Source: Streptomyces sp. SID12488
Lineage (GTDB): Bacteria; Actinomycetota; Actinomycetes; Streptomycetales; Streptomycetaceae
Length of the DNA: 64,000 nt
Direction: 5' to 3'
Assembly (NCBI RefSeq): GCF_010548275.1
Contig: NZ_JAAGLT010000014.1
Span: 148,490 to 212,489, forward strand
Shown in pieces: positions 23,446 through 33,294 of this stretch. Each line of letters opens with the position of its first letter. Positions within the stretch are counted from its first letter, which is position 1. Position numbers and translations under genes: made by a program. The notes beneath the pieces were generated by a model. It worked only from the letters and a program-made list of their open reading frames with translations. It searched no databases and was not told the origin of the DNA.

Positions 23446-25074
23446 TCAGCAGCCGTCGTGGTCCTCCGTGAGCACCCCCTGCACGGTCACCAGAGAGCGG
23501 TCGTGGCAGCCGGCCGAGCCGTACAGCCGGTAGCGCTCGCTCGTCGTCCCGACGGCGTGGCGCTGGTCGCGCGGCACGTTCGCCGTGTATGTCGCGTCGC
23601 CCGCGTACGAGTCGTCGAGCCACGACCACGCCCTACGCCGGCCCGCGAACGTCTCGGTGACGGCCTCCCGGTCACCAAGGGTCAGCGCGGTCCGCAGCCG
23701 GTCGCCGGCGCCGAGTGTGGTCGTGCCGTCCATCGTGTACGTCCGTTGCGTACGGGTCGTTGTGGCCGGGCCGCGTCCGTCGGCGGTGACGTTCTCGGCG
23801 TCCGTCCAGGTGGCGGTGAGTCCGTCGGTGTTCTCGCCGTCGGTCCAGCGGTGCACGGAGGTACTGGTCAGGGCACGGCTGACGGTGGTGACGACCCGGC
23901 CGTGCGAGGTGTCGACGTAGCCGGCGACGGTCAGCCGGTGACCGCCGTCGGTGTCGAGGCGGTGTTGCCGGCCGGCCGAGCCGGGTGTGTACGTCGAGGA
24001 GTTGGCGAGGTCGCCGGCATGGTGGACGGTGAGCCCGCCGGTGACCCGCGCGCGCTCGGCGTCCTGCCAGACGAGGACGTTGACGGGGGTGCTCCAGCCC
24101 GCCTGTCCTTCCGGGACGCCGACGACGGAGACCTCCACGTCATGCGGCCGGCCATCGTTGAGGAGCCCGGCGAAGGGGGTCAGATCGTATTCGATCGGCT
24201 TGATGTCGAAGGCGCGCGGTCCCGGCACCACGTACCAGAGAAAGGGGTTGGACCAGCCGCCGGTCCACACGGTCGGGAACGGGGCTGCTATTCCGGCCAG
24301 TTGACCGTCGACCTTGATCTGCACCTCGCGGTACGGGCCGTCCGTGGCCTTGCAGGAGTAGGGGGCCGCGTCGGGGACGGTGAGGTACCAGTACTCCTCG
24401 CAACCGCCGCCGGAACCGGTCGCGTACACCTCGGCGACGATACGTTCGCTGTTGCGCGGAGTGGTGAGGGTGCCGTCCTGGAGGGTGAGGACACGGTCGG
24501 GAGTGACCTTCGCGGCGGGTTTCCCCGCGTAGAACGTCAGCGTGACCTTGACGTCGAGGATGCCGGTATAGGTGTCGTTGACAACGTTTCCGATGAGCAT
24601 CTCCACGGGCTGTGCCTTGCTCAGGGTGTCGCTGTAGCGCGTGACGTCCTTCTCGACGGACCAGGAGATGCCGTCGGGCGAGGGCTGCGGAGTGGAGGTA
24701 CGGAGGACTTCGACGCCGCCGATGTGCAGGTAGCCGAGGCGGTCGTACTGACGCCCCTTGACCTTGCCGTCCATCCGCAGCACGACCTTGCTCCAGCTCG
24801 CGCCGCAGCCGCTCGGAGGCCTGTACGTGCCCTCGTAGGGCGTGAAGTCCTTGAACTGGGCGTCGGCGATGGTGACTTCGCAGGATCTGGAGCCGACGGG
24901 CCGCGTGACCGCGGGCGCCGCGGTGACCGGGTCGTGCCAGTCGGTGCCGAACTCGGCGGGTACGTCGACGGGCTGGGCCGCAGCCTCGGCCGACCGAGCG
25001 GGGTTCGCTCCCAGGAGGGTGCTCGCCAGGAGGGCCGCTCCGGCAAGCATGGACATGGTGATCCGGCTTCTCAT
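23446..25074 (-). CDS. Secreted peptide-N4-asparagine amidase A-like (PNGase A) protein
   Basis: The 542-residue protein has an N-terminal signal peptide (SMLAGAALLASTLLGANPARSA) and then a PNGase-A-type fold. Recognisable stretches are CEVTIADAQFKDFTPYEGTY, GASWSKVVLRMDGKVKGRQY, DRLGYLHIGGVEVLRTSTPQ and FPTVWTGGWSNPFLWYVVPG. Family members cut the glycosylamine bond between Asn and N-linked glycans; plant PNGase A is the type enzyme and Streptomyces carry annotated homologues. ATG at 25074 gives the signal peptide directly. It is divergent from the ABC pair starting at 25278. Activity on glycoproteins is inferred from family only. Confidence 0.8.
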   Translation of the reverse strand: MRSRITMSMLAGAALLASTLLGANPARSAEAAAQPVDVPAEFGTDWHDPVTAAPAVTRPVGSRSCEVTIADAQFKDFTPYEGTYRPPSGCGASWSKVVLRMDGKVKGRQYDRLGYLHIGGVEVLRTSTPQPSPDGISWSVEKDVTRYSDTLSKAQPVEMLIGNVVNDTYTGILDVKVTLTFYAGKPAAKVTPDRVLTLQDGTLTTPRNSERIVAEVYATGSGGGCEEYWYLTVPDAAPYSCKATDGPYREVQIKVDGQLAGIAAPFPTVWTGGWSNPFLWYVVPGPRAFDIKPIEYDLTPFAGLLNDGRPHDVEVSVVGVPEGQAGWSTPVNVLVWQDAERARVTGGLTVHHAGDLANSSTYTPGSAGRQHRLDTDGGHRLTVAGYVDTSHGRVVTTVSRALTSTSVHRWTDGENTDGLTATWTDAENVTADGRGPATTTRTQRTYTMDGTTTLGAGDRLRTALTLGDREAVTETFAGRRRAWSWLDDSYAGDATYTANVPRDQRHAVGTTSERYRLYGSAGCHDRSLVTVQGVLTEDHDGC

Positions 25075-25277
25075 GGCCGGTGTTCTACGGGCAGTCGGCC
25101 CCGCGCGGCAATGAGGCGAACAGCCGCCAAACAGGCCGAAACCATGCCTCTCGCCGGAAAATCGTTTGCCTCCGACCACACGGTGACGCGAACCTTTCAC
25201 GGCCCGTTGTCGGCCTTCCCGGCCCCTCCCACCCCCACATCCACCCCCTCATGCGAGATTCGAGCCACTGGGACGTC

Positions 25278-27092
25278 ATGAAGATCCAAGACCTTCCGTA
25301 CCGAGACCCGGGTGTACCGGACGCGCGCTCGGGCCCCAGATTTCTGTGGTGGCTCTTCCGCAACCAGCTCGGCGGGCAGCTCAACGCCCTGGCCTGGGGA
25401 CTGGTGCACTTCGTGGCCGTCTCCGGACTGCCGTTCGGCGTCGGGTTCGCCGTCCAGGCCGTTGTCGAACGCTCGGGCCGGCGGCTGGCTCTCGCGGGCG
25501 GGCTGATGGTGCTGTGCGGCGTCGCCATCGCACTCGGCGACAGCATGCTGCACCGGGCCGCGGTCACCAACTGGATCACGGCGGCGGCCCGCGTCCAGCA
25601 ACTGCTGGCCCGCAGGACCGCCCAGCTGGGCTCGGCCTTGACTCGGCGGGTCGCGGCCGGTGAGATCGTCGCGGTCTCCACCGGGGACGTGGAGAAGATC
25701 GGCTGGTTCGTGGAGGCCTTCTCGCGGTTCACCGCCGCCGCGCTGACCATCGTGCTGGTCTGCGTCGGGCTGTACGTCTACCAGCCGGCGCTCGGCATCG
25801 TCGTCGCCGTGGGCATCCCGGTCCTCGCCGTCGCCGTACTCCCGCTGCTGCCGCGCGCCACCCGGCGGGCCGACTTCCAGCGGGAGAAGGCGGGCCGCGC
25901 GACCGAACTGGCCTCGGACACCGTCGCGGGACTCCGGGTGCTGCGTGGCATCGGCGGCGAGGAACTCTTCCTCGACCGCTATCGCCGGGCCTCGCAGGAA
26001 GTACGGCACGCGGCCGTGCGCAGCGCCCGTATGTGGGCGCTGATCTCGGCGATCCAGGTGCTGCTGCCGGGTCTGCTGATGATCGCGGTCGTCTGGCACG
26101 GTGTGCACCTGGCCAGGCAGGGCCGGATCACCGTCGGCGAGCTGGTCACCGTGTACAGCGCGGTCATGCTGCTGACGTATCCGCTGCGGCACTTCGAGGA
26201 GATCGCCATGGCGTACTCCTTCTCCCGGCCCTCCGCGAAACGGGCAGCACGGGTGCTGTCCCTGGAGCGCGCCACGGACACGGCGGGCTCGCGCGAGGCG
26301 GTCGCGCCGGCCGGGGATCTGTACGACCCCGCGACCGGCCTGCTGGCACCCGCCGGATGTCTGACCGCAGTGGTGTGCGGCGATCCGGACGCGGCGGGTG
26401 TGCTGGCGGAACGGCTCGGCGGCCATCCTTCCGAGAAGGGCACGTCGGCGCTCCTCGGTGGCGTACCGCTGGACGAGCTGCCGCTCTCCAGCACCCGCAC
26501 GGCCGTCCTCGTCCAGGACAAGGACCCGGTACTGCTCTCCGGTTCGCTGCACGAGCTGCTCGACGTGCCCGCCTCGGGTGCGGTGAGCGCGACAGCGGCG
26601 CTGGCCGCCGCACAGTGCGGCGACGTGCTGGAGGCGCTCGTGCAGGGGTCCCTGGACGCCGAGGACCCGTTGGACGCGCGGATCACCGAGCGCGGGCGGT
26701 CGTTGTCGGGCGGGCAGCGCCAACGGCTGGCGCTGGCACGGTCGCTGATCACGGACCCCGAGGTGCTCGTGCTCGACGAACCCACGTCGGCCGTCGACTC
26801 GCACACCGAGGCCCGGATCGCGGACGGGGTAAGGAAGTTGCGTGCAGGCCGGACCACGGTGGTGTTCACCTCATCGCCGTTGCTCCTGGACCAGGCGGAC
26901 CGGGTCGTGCTGATCCACGAGGGCGAGGTCGCGGCCGTCGGTGTGCACCGTGAACTGGTGCACACGGAACCGCGGTACCGGGCCGTGGTGACCAGGGAGA
27001 ACGAGGACGAGGAAGCGATCGGCCGCGACCTGAACGATCTCGACGACCTGGAAGAACTCGCAGAACTCAAGGAAATCGGAGAGACGGCATGA
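25278..27092 (+). CDS. Heterodimeric ABC exporter, first subunit (degenerate Walker A, intact signature)
   Basis: The 604-residue subunit has six membrane helices and an ATPase domain. Its Walker A is degenerate: at the expected place it reads VVCGDPDAAGVLAERL, with no GK(S/T), and the H-loop region reads TVVFTSSPLLLDQ without the His. The signature RGRSLSGGQRQRLALARSL and Walker B VLVLDEPTSAVDS are intact. It can therefore contribute a signature but not bind ATP normally, the pattern of asymmetric heterodimeric exporters. ATG at 25278 begins the homology. The stop overlaps the next start (ATGA). The substrate is unknown. An acidic Asp/Glu/Leu-rich tail ends the protein. Confidence 0.88.
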   Translation: MKIQDLPYRDPGVPDARSGPRFLWWLFRNQLGGQLNALAWGLVHFVAVSGLPFGVGFAVQAVVERSGRRLALAGGLMVLCGVAIALGDSMLHRAAVTNWITAAARVQQLLARRTAQLGSALTRRVAAGEIVAVSTGDVEKIGWFVEAFSRFTAAALTIVLVCVGLYVYQPALGIVVAVGIPVLAVAVLPLLPRATRRADFQREKAGRATELASDTVAGLRVLRGIGGEELFLDRYRRASQEVRHAAVRSARMWALISAIQVLLPGLLMIAVVWHGVHLARQGRITVGELVTVYSAVMLLTYPLRHFEEIAMAYSFSRPSAKRAARVLSLERATDTAGSREAVAPAGDLYDPATGLLAPAGCLTAVVCGDPDAAGVLAERLGGHPSEKGTSALLGGVPLDELPLSSTRTAVLVQDKDPVLLSGSLHELLDVPASGAVSATAALAAAQCGDVLEALVQGSLDAEDPLDARITERGRSLSGGQRQRLALARSLITDPEVLVLDEPTSAVDSHTEARIADGVRKLRAGRTTVVFTSSPLLLDQADRVVLIHEGEVAAVGVHRELVHTEPRYRAVVTRENEDEEAIGRDLNDLDDLEELAELKEIGETA

Positions 27093-28871
27093 TCGGCGTG
27101 GCGCCACCGGCGTACGACCCGGCGGCCCCGACAACGGCGAGCACCCTGCCGGTCGGCGCCCCCGCGACCGTACGCGCCTACGTGGCCGAACTGTTCCGCA
27201 GGCACCGGCGTGCCTTCCTGCTGCTGGTCACCGTCAACACGGTCTCCGTGGTGGCCTCCATGGTCGGTCCGTACCTGCTGGGCGACCTCGTCGAGGGAGT
27301 CTCGGACAACGCCCGCGAACTCCATCTGGAGCTCACCGTCGGCCTGTTCGCCGCCGCGCTGGTCGTGCAGGCCGTGTTCGTACGGCAGGTGCGGCTGCGC
27401 GGCGCGATGCTCGGCGAGCGGATGCTGGCCGACCTGCGCGAGGACTTCCTCGTCCGCGCGGTCGGGCTGCCGCCGGGTGTCCTGGAGCGGGCGGGCACGG
27501 GTGATCTGCTCTCCCGCATCACTACCGACATCGACCGGCTCGCCAACGCGATGCGCGAGGCAGTGCCCCAGCTCGCCATCGGTGTGGTGTGGGCTGCGCT
27601 GCTGCTCGGCGGTCTTGTCGTCACGGCACCGCCGCTGGCTCCGGCCGTGCTCCTCGCGGTCCCGCTGCTGGTGGTCGGCTGCCGCTGGTACTTCCGGCGC
27701 GCACCCTCCGGCTACCGCTCGGAGGCCGCCGGGTATGCCGCTGTCGCCGCCGTGCTCGCGGAGACCGTGGACGCAGGACGGACCATCGAGGCCCACCGTC
27801 TGGGCGACCGCCGGATCGAACTGTCCGACCGGCGGGTCAGCGAGTGGACGGCCTGGGAGCGCTACACGCTGTGGCTGCGGTGCGTGCTCTTCCCCGTCAT
27901 CAACGCCACCCATGTGACCGTGCTGTGCTCGGTTCTGATGGTCGGCGGGGTCTTCGTGCTCCAGGGCTGGATCGACGTGGGGCAGCTGACCACGAGCGCA
28001 CTGCTGGCCCAGATGCTCGTCGACCCGGTGGGGATCATCCTGCGCTGGTACGACGAGCTCCAGGTCGCCCAGGTGTCGCTGGCCCGGCTGGTCGGCGTCC
28101 GGGACATCGAGCCGGACGCCGGTGACCCCTCGCTGGCCCCGGACGGGCGGGACGTGCACGCGGACCAGGGTGCACTTCGGCTACCGGGAGGGCGTGGACG
28201 TGCTGCGCGAGGTGTCCCTGGAGGTCGCGCCCGGCACCCGGCTGGCCCTGGTGGGCCCCTCGGGCGCGGGCAAGTCCACGCTGGGCAGGCTGCTCGCCGG
28301 GATCTACGCGCCCCGGACCGGCCACATCACCCTGGGCGGCGCCGACCTGTCGAAGATGCCCGCCGAGGCGGTCCGCTCGCACGTCGCGCTGGTCAACCAG
28401 GAGCACCACGTCTTCGTCGGCTCCCTGCGCGACAACCTGCTGCTGGCCAGCACGGATGCCGGGGACACCGAGCTGTGGGCGGCGCTGGGCGCGGTCGACG
28501 CGGACGGCTGGGCCCGGGCGCTGGACGAGGGCCTGGACACCGAGGTCGGCTCGGGCGGGTTCGCTCTCACGCCGGCGCAGGCCCAGCAGATCGCGTTGGC
28601 CCGGCTGGTCCTGGCCGACCCGCACACACTGGTCCTGGACGAGGCGACCTCGCTTCTCGACCCGCGTGCGGCCCGTCATCTGGAGCGGTCCCTGGCCCGG
28701 GTCCTGGACGGCCGTACGGTCGTCGCCATCGCCCACCGGCTGCACACGGCCCATGACGCGGACGTCATCGCCGTCGTGGAGAACGGCCGGATCAGCGAGC
28801 TGGGCAGCCACGACGAGCTGGTCGCGGCGGACGGCGCGTACGCGGCGCTGTGGCGGTCGTGGCACGGGTGA
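27089..28871 (+). pseudogene. Heterodimeric ABC exporter, second subunit (intact Walker A, degenerate signature), frameshift at ~28169
   Basis: From the ATG at 27089 the membrane domain reads through to LVGVRDIEPDAGDPSLAPDG. The frame then breaks at CCAGGG (28165-28170) and homology continues in the next frame as RVHFGYREGVDVLREVSLEV to the end at 28871. Removing one G gives an uninterrupted 593-codon protein. Motifs: Walker A VGPSGAGKSTLGRLLAG, Walker B LVLDEATSLLD and H-loop AIAHRLHTAHD intact, while the signature is degenerate (LTPAQAQQIALARL). These are exactly complementary to the first subunit. Given otherwise perfect preservation, a one-base sequence error is as likely as true inactivation. 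Confidence 0.85.
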
Positions 28872-29012
28872 CACACCGGTGATCGGGCAGCGGGGCGGGG
28901 CCGGGCCGGCTCCGTCCCGTTGCGCGGTCCCGGCGGTGGGTGGAACGCTGGAGGCGGCTGCCCGCCCATCCTGGCGGCGCCGGGGCCGGTCCCGACCCAT
29001 CTGGAGGTACCC

Positions 29013-29495
29013 GTGGACAGTGACGAGGGATGGGGAGACGACGTCTACCAGCCCGACGGATCCGAGGTTCAGGACGACGCGGGCCTTTTGGACGCCGAGG
29101 ACACCCTGGTCACCGACGGGGTCGATGATCCTCTCGACCGCGGCTGGTCCCCTCCGGACCGGCCCTGGGCGGTGGAGCGCACCGGTGTGACGGCGGCGGA
29201 GCGCCAGCGGGGCGAGACCCTGGACCAGCGCCTCGCCGAGGAACTGCCGGACGTCGCGGCACCGGACGGCGACGGCATCGGCGACTGCGCGGGCACGGAC
29301 GGCGAGCCGCTGGACAACGAGGTGGGCGCGGTCCGCTCCGGTCGTCTGGTGGCCCCCAACGAGGGGGCGCACGAGGACGGGGAGAGCGGGCTGATCGCCA
29401 CCGACGTGGGCATCGACGGCGCCGCGGCCTCGGCCGAGGAGGCCGCTATGCACATCGTCGATGAGGACGCCCTGTCCGGCTGGTCCTCTCCCTGA
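29013..29495 (+). CDS. DUF5709-family acidic protein
   Basis: The 160-residue, strongly acidic protein starts with GTG at 29013 after GGAGGT. It has the pattern VYQPDGSEVQDDAGLLDAED, RGWSPPDRPWAVERTGVTAA, ETLDQRLAEELPD, and ends GLIATDVGIDGAAASAEEAA MHIVDEDA. This is the actinobacterial DUF5709 layout (GxSPP-PW followed by an E-TLDQRLxxE block). Such proteins are soluble and probably cytosolic, with no known activity. It stands between the ABC pair and the L31 gene, all on the plus strand, with separate spacing. Confidence 0.75.
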   Translation: MDSDEGWGDDVYQPDGSEVQDDAGLLDAEDTLVTDGVDDPLDRGWSPPDRPWAVERTGVTAAERQRGETLDQRLAEELPDVAAPDGDGIGDCAGTDGEPLDNEVGAVRSGRLVAPNEGAHEDGESGLIATDVGIDGAAASAEEAAMHIVDEDALSGWSSP

Positions 29496-29501
29496 CGCAA
29501 G

Positions 29502-29515
29502 GGCCCCGCGGGGCC
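29502..29515. terminator. Short GC-rich palindrome after the DUF5709 gene
   Basis: GGCCCCGCGGGGCC is a perfect 14-base palindrome starting seven bases after the DUF5709 stop and 25 bases before the L31 gene. It may be a weak terminator or attenuate read-through into the L31 gene. Confidence 0.35.
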
Positions 29516-29540
29516 GACAGCCCGAACCAGGAGCACGCGC

Positions 29541-29798
29541 ATGCAGCAGGACAAGCAGCCCGCCTACCAGCCGGTCGTCTTCCGGGACCGGACCGCCGGA
29601 TACGCCTTCCTGACCCGGTCCACCGCGACGAGCGAGCAGACCATCGAGTGGGACGACGGCGAGACGTACCCGGTCGTGGACGTGGAGATCTCCTCGGAGA
29701 GCCACCCGTTCTACACCGGCAAGGCCCGGACGGTGGACACCGAGGGCCGCGTCGCCGCCTTCGAGCGGCGATACGGCGGCGGTGAGGACCAGAGCTGA
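29541..29798 (+). CDS. rpmE2: 50S ribosomal protein L31, type B (zinc-free form)
   Basis: The 85-residue protein has the type B signature: QPAYQPVVFRDRTAGYAFLT, STATSEQTIEWDDGETYPVV, VDVEISSESHPFYTGKARTV and VAAFERRYGG. It lacks the zinc-binding Cys residues of type A L31 and replaces it on ribosomes, in many bacteria under zinc limitation and Zur control. Ribosome site AGGAGCACGCGC precedes ATG. I see no Zur-box-like palindrome in the short upstream gap, and the usual companions (L33, L28, S14 copies) are not adjacent, so control of this copy is unclear. Confidence 0.92.
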   Translation: MQQDKQPAYQPVVFRDRTAGYAFLTRSTATSEQTIEWDDGETYPVVDVEISSESHPFYTGKARTVDTEGRVAAFERRYGGGEDQS

Positions 29799-29821
29799 GA
29801 CGGCTGTCCCGGCGGCCGGCC

Positions 29822-30616
29822 TCAGATGAGGTTGAGCGCCGCCGCGCAGCCCACTCCCCCGAGCAGCATGAACGCCGGCATGAGCACCTTCAGCTCGACC
29901 CAGCTGCCCGCCCGGAACCGCAGCGCCTTCGGCGGGCCGATGGGGTACCAGCGCTTGCGGCCGATCGGGATGGGCCACAGGACCGGGCAGCCGGACACCG
30001 TCAGCGCGTCCCCGATGTCGTGCACCAGCGCGCCGAGCACGATCGGCAGCCCGAGCCACAGGTACGTCTGCCCCGGGTCCGTGAACAGCCAGTCCGCGCC
30101 GTTGCCCGGCTTGTCCAGGACGCCGGCCAGGATCCAGGCGCTGGTCGCTGCCAGCAGCCAGACCAGGACGTCGGCGCTGGAGCCGCGCGTCGCCCGCCAC
30201 AGCAAGCCTTCGATGGCGAGCACGATGTGCACGAAGAGGATCGCCAGCACCGCCCAACGGCCGCCGGCGATCGCCACCGCGGAGGCGCCCCCACCGGTCA
30301 GAACCGCCCACAGCCAGGTGTGCGTCAGTGTCCGGTGCCCGCCCGAGCGGCGCGCGTCGCCCTGCTTCTTCGTCGCCTTGTAGACGGCGTAGGAGAGCTT
30401 GTCGACGATCTCGCACAGGCCGCGCGAGATCGGGCCGAAGGCGTTCGAAATGGTCGCCGCCTTGTGGTCGAGGTCCGGGGCGAGTGCGGCACCGGCGCAG
30501 ATCAGGGCACCGACCAGGAGCACCGGCCAGGGCATCGGCTTGCCGGCCGCGGCCGCGGCGGCTCCGACCCCGAGCCAGGCCGCGGCCCCCGAGAGTGAGT
30601 GTGCTGGTCCCATCAT
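29822..30616 (-). CDS. YdjM-type (DUF457) membrane-bound metal-dependent hydrolase-like protein
   Basis: The 264-residue protein has several membrane helices and the family's His/Asp motifs: MGPAHSLSGAAAWLGVGAAA at the N-terminus (GPAHSLSG corresponds to the xxTHxxxG start), ALAPDLDHKAATISNAFGPI, SGGHRTLTHTWLW and LPIVLGALVHDIGDALTVSG. The spaced His and Asp residues at the membrane face are typical of the YdjM/DUF457 family, annotated as metal-dependent hydrolases, though no substrate is established. The start at the double Met (30616/30613) fits the homology. It is divergent from the helicase gene at 30762, with a 145-base promoter gap. Confidence 0.83.
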   Translation of the reverse strand: MMGPAHSLSGAAAWLGVGAAAAAAGKPMPWPVLLVGALICAGAALAPDLDHKAATISNAFGPISRGLCEIVDKLSYAVYKATKKQGDARRSGGHRTLTHTWLWAVLTGGGASAVAIAGGRWAVLAILFVHIVLAIEGLLWRATRGSSADVLVWLLAATSAWILAGVLDKPGNGADWLFTDPGQTYLWLGLPIVLGALVHDIGDALTVSGCPVLWPIPIGRKRWYPIGPPKALRFRAGSWVELKVLMPAFMLLGGVGCAAALNLI

Positions 30617-30761
30617 GGCCGTGTTCCGCCCTATTCCTCGTACGCCGCTGTCCAGTTGACCGGGTGCGCTGACGCTCCGTCGGCGACACAGCGTAGCCGC
30701 CGTGATCTTCGGACGGGCATCCGATTCCCCCTTCACCTGGGATCACAGGCAAGATGGGGGT

Positions 30762-33275
30762 GTGACCCTCATCGATCAGCTGCCGAAGACCGCAGACCCC
30801 GACGCCCTCTACGAAGCCTTCGAGTCGTGGTCCCAGGAGCGCGGTCTCACGCTCTACCCGCACCAGGAGGAGGCGCTGATCGAGGCTGTCTCGGGTGCGA
30901 ACGTGATCGTGTCGACGCCCACCGGCTCCGGCAAGAGCATGATCGCGGCGGGCGCGCACTTCGCCGCGCTGGCCCGGGACGAGGTCACCTTCTACACCGC
31001 TCCGATCAAGGCCCTGGTCTCGGAGAAGTTCTTCGAGCTGTGCAAGATCTTCGGCACGGAGAACGTCGGGATGCTGACCGGCGACGCCTCGGTCAACTCG
31101 GATGCCCCCGTCATCTGCTGCACGGCCGAGGTGTTGGCGTCCATCGCGCTGCGCGACGGCAAGCAGGCGGATGTCGGCCAGGTCGTGATGGACGAGTTCC
31201 ACTTCTACGCCGAGGCCGATCGCGGCTGGGCCTGGCAGATCCCGATCCTGGAGCTGCCGCAGGCGCAGTTCATCCTGATGTCGGCGACGCTGGGCGACGT
31301 CTCGATGTTCGAGCAGGACCTCACCCGCCGCACCGGCCGCCCGACCTCGGTGGTCCGCTCGGCGATCCGCCCGGTCCCGCTGTCGTACGAGTACAAGCTG
31401 ACCCCGATGACCGAGACCCTCACCGAACTCCTGGAGACCCGGCAGGCGCCCGTCTACATCGTGCACTTCACGCAGGCGCAGGCGGTGGAGCGGGCGCAGG
31501 CCCTGATGAGCATCAACATGTGCACGCGCGAGGAGAAGGACAAGATCGCCGAGCTGATCGGCAACTTCCGCTTCACCACCAAGTTCGGCCAGCACTTGTC
31601 CCGTTACGTCCGGCACGGTATCGGTGTCCACCACGCCGGCATGCTCCCCAAATACCGCCGTCTGGTCGAGAAGCTGGCCCAGGCGGGCCTGTTGAAGGTC
31701 ATCTGCGGCACGGACACTCTCGGCGTCGGCGTCAACGTGCCCATCCGCACGGTGCTGTTCACCGCGCTGACGAAGTACGACGGCAATCGCGTACGGAACC
31801 TGCGCGCGCGTGAGTTCCACCAGATCGCCGGCCGGGCGGGCCGCGCGGGCTTCGACACGGCTGGTTTCGTCGTCGCACAGGCTCCCGAGCACGTCATCGA
31901 GAACGAGAAGTCGCTCGCCAAGGCGGGCGACGACGCGAAGAAGCGCCGCAAGGTGGTCCGCAAGAAGGCGCCCGAGGGTTTTGTCGGCTGGACGGACAAC
32001 ACCTTCGAGAAGCTCATCACCTCCGATCCGGAGCCGCTGACGTCCCGCTTCCGGGTGACCCACACGATGCTGCTGTCGGTGATCGCCCGCCCCGGCAACG
32101 CCTTCGACGCGATGCGGCACCTGCTGGAGGACAATCACGAGCCGCGCAAGCAGCAGTTGCGGCACATCCGGCGCGCGATCGCCATCTACCGCTCGCTGCT
32201 GGACGGCGGCGTCGTCGAGAAGCTGGACGAGCCGGACGCGACCGGACGCATCGTGCGTCTGACCGTGGACCTCCAGCAGGACTTCGCGCTCAACCAGCCG
32301 CTGTCCACCTTCGCGCTGGCCGCGTTCGAGCTTCTGGACCCGGAGTCGCCTTCGTACGCTCTGGACATGGTGTCGGTGGTCGAGTCCACGCTGGACGACC
32401 CGCGCCAGATTCTCGCGGCCCAGCAGAACAAGGCGCGCGGTGAGGCCGTCGGGGCGATGAAGGCGGACGGCGTCGAGTACGAGGAGCGCATGGAGCGCCT
32501 CCAGGACGTCTCGTACCCGAAGCCGTTGGAAGAGCTGCTCTTCCACGCCTACAACACGTACCGCAAGAGCCACCCGTGGGTCGGCGATCATCCTCTCTCC
32601 CCCAAATCCGTCATCCGTGACATGTACGAACGAGCCATGTCCTTCACCGAGTTGGTGTCGCACTACGATCTGGCCCGCACCGAGGGCATCGTGCTGCGCT
32701 ATCTCGCCGGCGCCTTCAAGGCCCTCGACCACACCGTCCCCGACGACCTCAAGTCCGAGGACCTGCAGGATCTGATCGCCTGGCTGGGCGAGATGGTGCG
32801 CCAGGTCGACTCCAGCCTCCTGGACGAGTGGGAGCAGCTCGCCAACCCGGAGGTCATGACTGCCGAGGAGGCCCAGGAGAAGGCGGACCAGGTCAAGCCG
32901 GTCACCGCCAACGCGCGGGCCTTCCGTGTCCTCGTCCGCAACGCCATGTTCCGCCGCGTCGAGCTTGCCGCGCTCGACCAGGTGGGGGCCCTGGGCGAGT
33001 TGGACTCGGAGGCCGGCTGGGACGCCGACGCGTGGGGCGAGGCGATGGACAAGTACTGGGACGAGTACGAGGACCTCGGCACCGGCCCCGACGCCCGCGG
33101 CCCCCGGCTGCTGATGATCGAGGAGGAGCCGCAGAACAGGCTGTGGCGCGTCCGGCAGGCCTTCGCCGACCCGAACGGTGACCATGACTGGGGCATCAGC
33201 GCGGAGGTAGACCTCGTGGCCTCCGACGCGGAGGGCCGAGCGGTCATCAAGGTCACCGCCGTCGGCCAGCTGTGA
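30762..33275 (+). CDS. Ski2-like DEAD/DEAH-box helicase with DUF3516
   Basis: The 837-residue superfamily 2 helicase has motif I VSTPTGSGKSMIAAGA (about residues 49-64), Ia TAPIKALVSEK, motif II VVMDEFHFYAEADRGW (DEFH), motif III ILMSATLGD and motif VI FHQIAGRAGRAGFDTAGFV. A long C-terminal region typical of DUF3516 follows, ending with a VRNAMFRRVELAALDQVGAL block. Related proteins unwind structured RNA or RNA/DNA and are common single-copy genes in actinobacteria. The GTG at 30762 follows AAGATGGGGGT. The TesB gene follows 19 bases after the stop, likely in the same transcript. Confidence 0.9.
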   Translation: MTLIDQLPKTADPDALYEAFESWSQERGLTLYPHQEEALIEAVSGANVIVSTPTGSGKSMIAAGAHFAALARDEVTFYTAPIKALVSEKFFELCKIFGTENVGMLTGDASVNSDAPVICCTAEVLASIALRDGKQADVGQVVMDEFHFYAEADRGWAWQIPILELPQAQFILMSATLGDVSMFEQDLTRRTGRPTSVVRSAIRPVPLSYEYKLTPMTETLTELLETRQAPVYIVHFTQAQAVERAQALMSINMCTREEKDKIAELIGNFRFTTKFGQHLSRYVRHGIGVHHAGMLPKYRRLVEKLAQAGLLKVICGTDTLGVGVNVPIRTVLFTALTKYDGNRVRNLRAREFHQIAGRAGRAGFDTAGFVVAQAPEHVIENEKSLAKAGDDAKKRRKVVRKKAPEGFVGWTDNTFEKLITSDPEPLTSRFRVTHTMLLSVIARPGNAFDAMRHLLEDNHEPRKQQLRHIRRAIAIYRSLLDGGVVEKLDEPDATGRIVRLTVDLQQDFALNQPLSTFALAAFELLDPESPSYALDMVSVVESTLDDPRQILAAQQNKARGEAVGAMKADGVEYEERMERLQDVSYPKPLEELLFHAYNTYRKSHPWVGDHPLSPKSVIRDMYERAMSFTELVSHYDLARTEGIVLRYLAGAFKALDHTVPDDLKSEDLQDLIAWLGEMVRQVDSSLLDEWEQLANPEVMTAEEAQEKADQVKPVTANARAFRVLVRNAMFRRVELAALDQVGALGELDSEAGWDADAWGEAMDKYWDEYEDLGTGPDARGPRLLMIEEEPQNRLWRVRQAFADPNGDHDWGISAEVDLVASDAEGRAVIKVTAVGQL

Positions 33276-33294
33276 GCACAGGAGAATCGCACCC

